From assembly GCA_034698045.1 (NCBI GenBank), contig JAQGAU010001095.1:1-21472 (forward strand): 21,472 nucleotides of DNA. Direction: 5' to 3'. Source of the stretch: Paramacrobiotus richtersi (Eukaryota; Tardigrada; Eutardigrada; Parachela; Macrobiotidae). Below, piece after piece: positions 16,020 through 21,472 of the stretch (position 1 is the stretch's first letter; each line of letters opens with the position of its first letter). The position numbers and the translations under genes are program-made. The notes beneath the pieces are model-generated. The model saw only the letters and a program-made list of their open reading frames with translations. It ran no database searches and had not been told where the DNA came from.

Positions 16020-16701
16020 GTATGTAGTTGGTTTACAATTAGATGTAATAGCGTCATAAAAGAATGGTCAGCGCCCCTATACAAATTAACGTCGTATCAC
16101 GGGAGCATGAGTTCTGTAACATTCATCGCCATACACATGTCGTTCACCATACATTGCTCTATAATGCCCAGACACACTGCGACAAGCAACCTACCTAGAA
16201 CTTTAAACTCTAATTTCAAATAGAAGTAATTCCAAACAGGATTTCGAATTACTTTTTCTGTCATCCGGGTGATCGAACTGACATGCGGGATATGCAAAAA
16301 GATTCGGCAGACGCTTATCGCACACCAATGTTAAACCTGGCTCGTTTCATATCTGTTTTCTAACGCTTTGTTTTATAAAATTTTATTATATTATACCCTT
16401 GTCAAAATCAAACCAGAGTGTCCACTTTACAAACTGTCCTTTTTTTCGCGGCCAGTGACATACGATATTTAACGCAAACATAAATACAGGTATTAAAGTA
16501 ATACCTGATAAGTACCAACTCATGTCATGCGAACTCGTACGCTAAATACTGCACGTTATTATGTACAAAGCCGTAGAAGAATGGCGTCTCAGATTCCTTC
16601 ATCATCCTCATGTGGTTAGAAATCGTTAAAACTAAATTATTATCAACGTTCTATAAACACATACGCAATATACCTTTAATATAAGTTTTCCTTTTTTGCA
16701 G

Positions 16702-16762
16702 AATATTGCACGTATGGGATGAACAGGGAATTCTTAAGAAAAACTACGTAGAACGGTTTACC
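16702..16762 (+). pseudogene. P2 exon 12 relic (C-terminal tail)
   Basis: Acceptor TTTTGCAG kept; shares AACAGG then ATT.T.AAGAAAAACTA and the following GTAGAACGGTTTA with parent exon 12. Donor lost (TTTACCCGA). Marks the 3' end of P2. Confidence 0.85.
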
Positions 16763-16929
16763 CGACGAGCCTATTAATATTGCAGATGGATGGCGTAGAG
16801 CGAATTTCTTAATGCATAACCAGTGCATAGGAACTTTGTCAGTTCACAAAGGTCACTTTTCTTTTTACCTGACCTGAAATAATAAGACCAGTCATAGCGC
16901 AGAAGTTAACACTTGTCTTCCAATGTTCA

Positions 16930-17058
16930 ACCTGCTGGTCAACGTGCGGCGATCGAAACTGGGCGTTACCTTTATGTAATGATAACGATATTATTCAGCA
17001 TTATGGAAATGCTTCGCAAAAATCTCTCGCACTAACCAGCACAAGGCTGTTTCGAGTA
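16930..17058 (+). pseudogene. P3 exon 5 relic (EL2)
   Basis: CTGGTCAACGTGCGGC matches the parent CPWSTCG region, followed by TTATGTAATGATAACGATA and CATTATGGAAATGCTTCG. The last is shared with P2 rather than the parent, suggesting P2 and P3 are closer to each other. The end TTTCGAGTATAAG differs from the parental donor. Confidence 0.9.
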
Positions 17059-17430
17059 TAAGCGCAGAATTAATAATAACAACTCAATTCTTTAAATATT
17101 CTTACTTGACGCCTTGTAAAATGACACAGGTGTGCTGAATTCCCAGTCTGTTAAACTTGAAGTGCAGAATGTAGACCGAGAAGTCGTAGAACGATGGCTT
17201 CAGATGTAAGGATCATTTGTCCATTTATATTTGAACCAGCAGTGGAAAACATACAGTTTTACAATGTAACTGCATGCAATGTTTTCCGCAAGACTGTTTA
17301 AAAAAGACTCTATTAACATTTTTTTGAAACAAGGTTGTCTTCAGTTAGGAGTTTATGTGCGTTGTATAGATTTATTGATTATTTTCTGAACCAGATGCCG
17401 AAAACGTTTGAACGTGTGAACTTTTGAACG

Positions 17431-17498
17431 TCTCGGGAGCGTTGACCAACGTCCAGTTTGACATGACCTTTAAGTTTAAACGATTACAGATTGTGCAG
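17431..17498 (+). pseudogene. P3 exon 7 relic (end of TM5/EL3)
   Basis: Only the second half remains: GGAGCGTTGACCAACGTCCAG, ACATGACCTTTAAG, TTTAAACGATT and GCAGGTAT match parent 5140-5208. The donor is kept (CAGGTATAC). TM5 itself is deleted. Confidence 0.9.
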
Positions 17499-18098
17499 GT
17501 ATACCATGGTGCTCTCATCACTCAGCAGCCTGCAGTTGGTATGTGCTGGTCGTCCAGTGACTTTAGACTCCAGTCGATCGCGTCCTAGCGCAGTCTGTTC
17601 AACGTATGCAACCACGGGAGAACAAAAAATGACAAGAAAAGTAATTGCATATCTGTACACGTTTTTTTGCTGATTGCTAGCTGTAAGTTGCTTCGCTGTA
17701 TCAACATATGCATATAAAGCCTTGTACCAGAGTAGCACTAAACTTTAGAAGCTATAGTATTTCATGTTCCATGTGCTGGATCGTAGAATAGTGGCTCATT
17801 CACGGAGTTGTCGATATATAGTAACATCTGGTATAAAATGGCTGCTTGGTTAAAGGTATCTTTTCTTAGATAAGCAGCTGCAACACGTTTCCTCTCTGAA
17901 TTTTCTACTTTTTCCATTCAGTCCCTTGACCTTTGTTTGTTACTGATTTTTACGGTATTCACTGGAGGTTGTTGAATCGGCTAGATTTTGCTAAATTGCA
18001 TCAAACAGCTTTGTTGAAGATCGCAGTATTTCTTTGACAGCTATGGGGCGACGCGACAGTGCATGTCTTTGCTCAAGGGGCTCCAGTTTCTGGTCCCT

Positions 18099-18190
18099 TA
18101 ATATACTAAAATTATTAAAAATACTAAAATTTATTATATTATAATACTAAAATTTATTATATTGCTAAAAATACTTAAGTTAACTAAAAT
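18099..18190. repeat. AT-rich short tandem repeat
   Basis: Imperfect repetition of AATACTAAAATTTATTATAT with shortened units on both sides, directly upstream of the P3 exon 8 relic. It occupies the place where the missing start of that exon would be, so it may mark the deletion scar. Confidence 0.8.
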
Positions 18191-18192
18191 TA

Positions 18193-18260
18193 CCAGTTTC
18201 ATCACAACTCCCAACGGGATCGCCTCGAATCCCGGTGGCAGCCAATGGCAATGCAGTCTG
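18193..18260 (+). pseudogene. P3 exon 8 relic (between TM6 and TM7)
   Basis: TACCAGTTTCATCACAACTC then CCAACGGGAT matches parent 5822-5853 (CAACCAGTTTC...). It continues CGCCTC and GTGGC, then jumps to AATGCAG. Only about 70 of 229 bp remain; both ends are lost. Followed by AAAGTTGTTCA as in parent intron 8, showing an internal deletion. Confidence 0.88.
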
Positions 18261-19009
18261 TAGAAAGTTGTTCACATATTTCGTTACCGACAAATTTTGC
18301 AACTTTTCGAATTAATCAGATGAATTTTGTACACATGGAAAATTTATTATAAGCACTTACACAGTATGTGCACGCCAAGCAGAGACGAGGTGTACAGTAA
18401 GCAATACCATTATATTATGGCGATATCGTAGAGCAGCGGCTTGTGAGTCACTCTACATGTTGATTTTATAGCTTGCTACATAAATGCAAATTGATGAACT
18501 CAAGATCATAATCTTTTTTCAGTTTGAAAAATATTTCACCGAATCATAAGCAAATTCCGATATTGTGCAAATTTACCTGCAATCCTGTCTTAAAATTTAA
18601 ATATCAAAAACTAAATCCCGAAATTCTCCGGCTAAATGACACCCTTCCGTACTTTATTAAAGAATGTCGAGACCTGATAAAATATGAAAAAAAATGCTCG
18701 TTAGATCGAAAGTGGTTGGCGCAATCGCTTTGCAACTGATGGTGCCCACCTGAGACGTGTGTTGTGATTTGCTTGATTACCGGCATGTTATATAATTAGG
18801 CTGTTACGTACAAACGGAGAGCGGTGCGGGAAATCAAACATATGTCAATTTTTTCTTCTTCGTGCAAATGTTTTCGCCTTGTTGGGCTGGCATCATTAGA
18901 AAAACGCGTTCACACTTAGCAGGTTTGCTGATAGCTGAATGAAGCGCTAATTATATCAACGGTATTTGCTAATAGTAATCATTTCGTAAGCAGTTTCAGA
19001 TTTAGCAAA

Positions 19010-20022
19010 AAGTGACACCACTCGAGACATTTTGCGCGAGCAAATGTTTTGTTTCCTACCAGTACCAGACAAACTTTAAGAAAATAAACCGCGCCGGTTA
19101 GATGTTCAACTAATTGTAAGTCTACGTATAGTATACTATTTCATTATTCGCCAAGTTAATCCCTAAAATTTTGCCCGAAAACACGTTAATCTTATTATAG
19201 TAACATTTAATACAGTATGTTTGAAAGTTATCGTTACAACAATGGTCGTCACTCGTCAGCAAGTTTTTTACGTTTTCCCCGTACAACTGTATTAATGTTG
19301 TTGTATGGCTGAAACAAAAATATGATTATCATTATCTCATATGCATATTTTGAATGCCGGTTTAATGTTTATTGGGCAGTACTTCAAAGTGCAACACTGT
19401 AGTGGGACTACGTAAACAGTTTCTTGGTCGGGGTGAAACACTTTACGCAAACAGCTTTGCTTACCAATCGTGGTGTAATGGCTTTGCTTAGCAGCTTGCG
19501 ATAGTCACAAAAACTGTCTGATTGTGAAGGAAGTGACGCATCAGATTGTTAAAGAAATGACGTAGCTCGAAACGTTTTGCGAACAAACTGTTTCTATCCT
19601 GTCAAATAACCTATGGTACGAAAATAAACTGCACTTCATATAGATGTATCTATATAACAAAGCCTATGTACCGTGCACTATATTCTCATTAAGGGGCCAC
19701 CTTATCTAATAAAATAATAATTGTTTCAATATGAATGATAATAATTGTTTCATTATGAATAATTGTTTTACAGTTCGCTTTTTATCGTTACGGAATACGC
19801 TGATTCGGTAACCCATAATATCGGTGATAGCAGAGAACAACATACACATGATGTTGACGATTGGGTGTGAAAAGGTATTACGTATTGGCATGGTATTGCT
19901 ACGGCAAATGTCCACGGTCGGTTTTCCATTGTATGTAAAGTAGTGCGTCACAGCTTTTGTTAACCGTTGAACATGAACAGTTTTGTCACCGGCAACAAGA
20001 GCATTCGTAGTGTAACGGCTTT
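19010..20022 (+). repeat. Internal tandem duplication in P3 intron 8 equivalent (about 540 bp units)
   Basis: Bases about 19010-19485 and 19552-20022 share ordered blocks: CTCGA(G/A)AC.TTTTGCG, GAAAATAAAC(C/T)GC, TTATCGTTAC, and end in CGTGGTGTAATGGCTT versus CGTAGTGTAACGGCTT. Spacing between equivalents is 537-541 bp. Both units match the single parental stretch at about 7125-7550. Confidence 0.75.
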
Positions 20023-20674
20023 TGCAACCCGTTTGCGCTTTAAAGTACACCTTGAAAAAGAAGCGGAAAACTCGGATAAATAACTGATAAATATTTTTGA
20101 CAAGTTTTTAGCAATTAGAAGCTGTGCAAGCATTGCACTGATCGTCGAGTTAGATTACTAATTAATACCGCAGCACAGCTAGCTTCATGAGGTTGCCTGA
20201 CAACTGGATGAAAAAACTGTCCATAATATGTTCGTATAATAATTAAAAGCGAGACAATCTGCAGTTGTAATGTAGCATTGTAACAGGTAAGAGAACAAAC
20301 GCTGAAGAAATAATTTTTATCACATATTTTCTCCTGTCAGCCATATCAACGCGTCATCCTGACCCGAACCTCACGTGAGCCATACGTCGATGATACTACT
20401 TTGACATCGCGCGACAGAGCCGGAAATGGACGCCTAATTTGATCGTCCACCATCACAATAACTTATACAGCCTTGTTCTTAACAAATGTTGTAACGATGT
20501 CTAATTAAAAGCGCTGGCTGAGTTTATATCTTCAAACGTACATTATTCACATTGATATATTACCACTTAATATGCCATGTATAAGGTTAACAGGCGGATG
20601 TTGAACAGTTTTTTTGCCTGTTCATAAAGACTTTCTTGCCGTAAAAACGCCTACCGTTTCCAATGTAATTACAG

Positions 20675-20786
20675 GTCCCAGGCTGGTTTTTCAAGTCTCT
20701 CCGGAAGCCATCTCGACGTTACCGGGTGCGCCAATCTGGTCCATACTTTTTTTATCATGTTATTAACGCTCCGAATGGATGCTTCT
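20675..20786 (+). pseudogene. P3 exon 9 relic (EL4/TM8)
   Basis: Acceptor TTACAG kept; near-parental over most of its length (GGTGCGCCAATCTGGTCC, ATCATGTTATTAACGCT). It is one base short of the parental 113 bp, so the frame is broken. Asp codon of the Na2 site still present. Confidence 0.94.
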
Positions 20787-20841
20787 GTCGTCAACGTCGG
20801 CTGTATTAGCTGATATTAAGCGTTATTAATCTGATTTACAG

Positions 20842-20990
20842 ATGGCCAGCGTGGAGACCATCCTCACCGGCATGCTGGATTATTTCCATAATTTTTTCCA
20901 TAATTCATACACTTCCGCTACCATCGCGAAGGCTTTACGGCCTTTGTCTGATTGATCTCCTTCCTCATCGGTTTAATCAACTGCACCCCC
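20842..20990 (+). pseudogene. P3 exon 10 relic (TM8/TM9)
   Basis: Acceptor TTTACAG and donor GTATGT kept. CATCCTCACCGGCATGCTGG and CTCATCGGTTTAATCAACTG are identical to the parent. An inserted repeat of CCATAATT shifts the frame (149 versus 141 bp), and TGATTGA gives stops. Confidence 0.94.
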
Positions 20991-21472
20991 GTATGTGGTC
21001 GGTTTACAATGAGGGTGTTATGTAATAACGTCATAACAGGATGTGAGACCAGGGAGCTTAGTTGTGCACCACGGTCGCATGACCTTTACCATCTGAAGGA
21101 AATAGTCATCATCACCGCACAGATCCCACTCGCCATAATGCTAATCAAAGTCACAGTAGGTGTACTATGTGATTATAATAAGTCCATTAGCTTTGTGACG
21201 CGAACTCGAATAAATTCTAATTTTCGAATCTTGTAAATTATATAAAACGTAAGTTTGGTTTTATTTTACCTTTGAAGTGCGAACTCTTGAGTTCTGGTTT
21301 GAATGAAAGTGTATACAGTAAAACCAGCTCAAGGCTAATAAAACGCATAGAGGACTGATCTTTTAAGCGTCAAGGACGTGTTTTTCCAACCCAAGAATAA
21401 AAACATCAAGCAAGAATATTTCCCTTTACGTCAGCATATGGGTAGCAGAACAAGTCTTTAGGACAAACCATT

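Larger units (their letters stand above)
12960..16780 (+). pseudogene. SLC6 pseudogene copy P2 (exon 4 to exon 12 relics)
   Basis: The best preserved copy by exon count: relics of exons 4 (12981), 5 (13085), 6 (13406), 7 (13604), 9 (15713), 10 (15891) and 12 (16702), in parental order with matching introns between. Exon 8 and exon 11 are missing from their expected places. Frameshifts, stops and a lost donor make it non-coding. A 280-bp hAT-type element sits in the intron 7/8 region. Copies of the recurring intron motif lie at 13293, 14001, 14666, 15168 and 16572, matching parental positions. Confidence 0.9.
16920..21472 (+). pseudogene. SLC6 pseudogene copy P3 (exon 5 to exon 10 relics, runs off the window)
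   Basis: Relics in order: exon 5 (16930), exon 7 (17431), exon 8 (18193), exon 9 (20675), exon 10 (20842), with matching intron sequence and motif copies at 17185, 17782, 18427, 19469 and 20006. No exon 6 relic is seen. The intron 8 equivalent is enlarged by an internal tandem duplication of about 540 bp. Sequence after 20990 matches the start of parent intron 10 (GGTTTACAATG). An exon 11 relic would be expected beyond the window end. Confidence 0.9.

Noticed and set aside
10850-21472. Processed (retrotransposed) pseudogenes or a second functional transporter
   Set aside because: Introns are retained and no poly-A tract is seen, excluding retrocopies; missing exons, frameshifts and stops exclude an intact second gene within the window.
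1-21472. CRISPR arrays, bacterial operons, rRNA or tRNA genes
   Set aside because: No regular direct-repeat/spacer pattern, no ribosome-binding-site-led gene strings and no RNA gene signatures; the DNA is animal nuclear.

Overview
This is animal nuclear DNA. The only real gene I can support is an intron-rich SLC6 (sodium/chloride-dependent neurotransmitter transporter) gene on the plus strand. Spliceosomal GT-AG introns, GC-richer exons in AT-rich introns and the absence of bacterial operon signals show a eukaryote. Intron sizes fall into two classes (56-68 bp versus 250-2200 bp), which suits an invertebrate. I cannot name the phylum from the sequence.

Layout. Bases 1-2403 hold no recognisable gene, but carry a degenerate tandem repeat (about 307-680) and a perfect 22-bp palindrome (193-214). 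Bases 2404-10574 hold a 13-exon gene whose exons join without any frame break into a 648-residue monoamine-transporter-like protein. It has twelve membrane segments, the TM1 amine-binding aspartate, the chloride site, the EL2 disulfide and glycosylation sites, and a short last exon ending in a possible PDZ ligand. It leans towards the serotonin transporter in TM10-12, but some pieces look dopamine-transporter-like, so SERT, DAT or an invertebrate octopamine-type transporter are all possible. One near-invariant ion-site residue is changed: the TM1 asparagine (human SERT Asn101) is alanine.

Bases about 10850-21472 are a graveyard of at least three broken copies of the same gene in the same orientation: P1 about 10850-12840, P2 about 12960-16780, P3 about 16920 to the window end. 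Each keeps exon order and intron sequence, so these are DNA-level tandem duplications, not retrocopies. All lack exons 1-3, and each has lost further exons and gained frameshifts or stops. P2 also carries a 280-bp non-autonomous hAT-type transposon (14256-14535) with 15/16-bp terminal inverted repeats and a perfect 8-bp target duplication. P3 carries an internal tandem duplication of about 540 bp in its intron 8 equivalent.

Points for a second look: the TM1 Asn-to-Ala change in an otherwise intact transporter; a 40-bp stretch identical between parent exon 5 and its P2 relic (possible gene conversion); a 13-16 bp motif near CGTAG-NNNA-NTGGCTT that recurs at six places in the parent introns and again in the matching copy introns; and a GC-rich exon-like block in parent intron 8. 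All comparisons were made by eye; no alignment statistics were computed.
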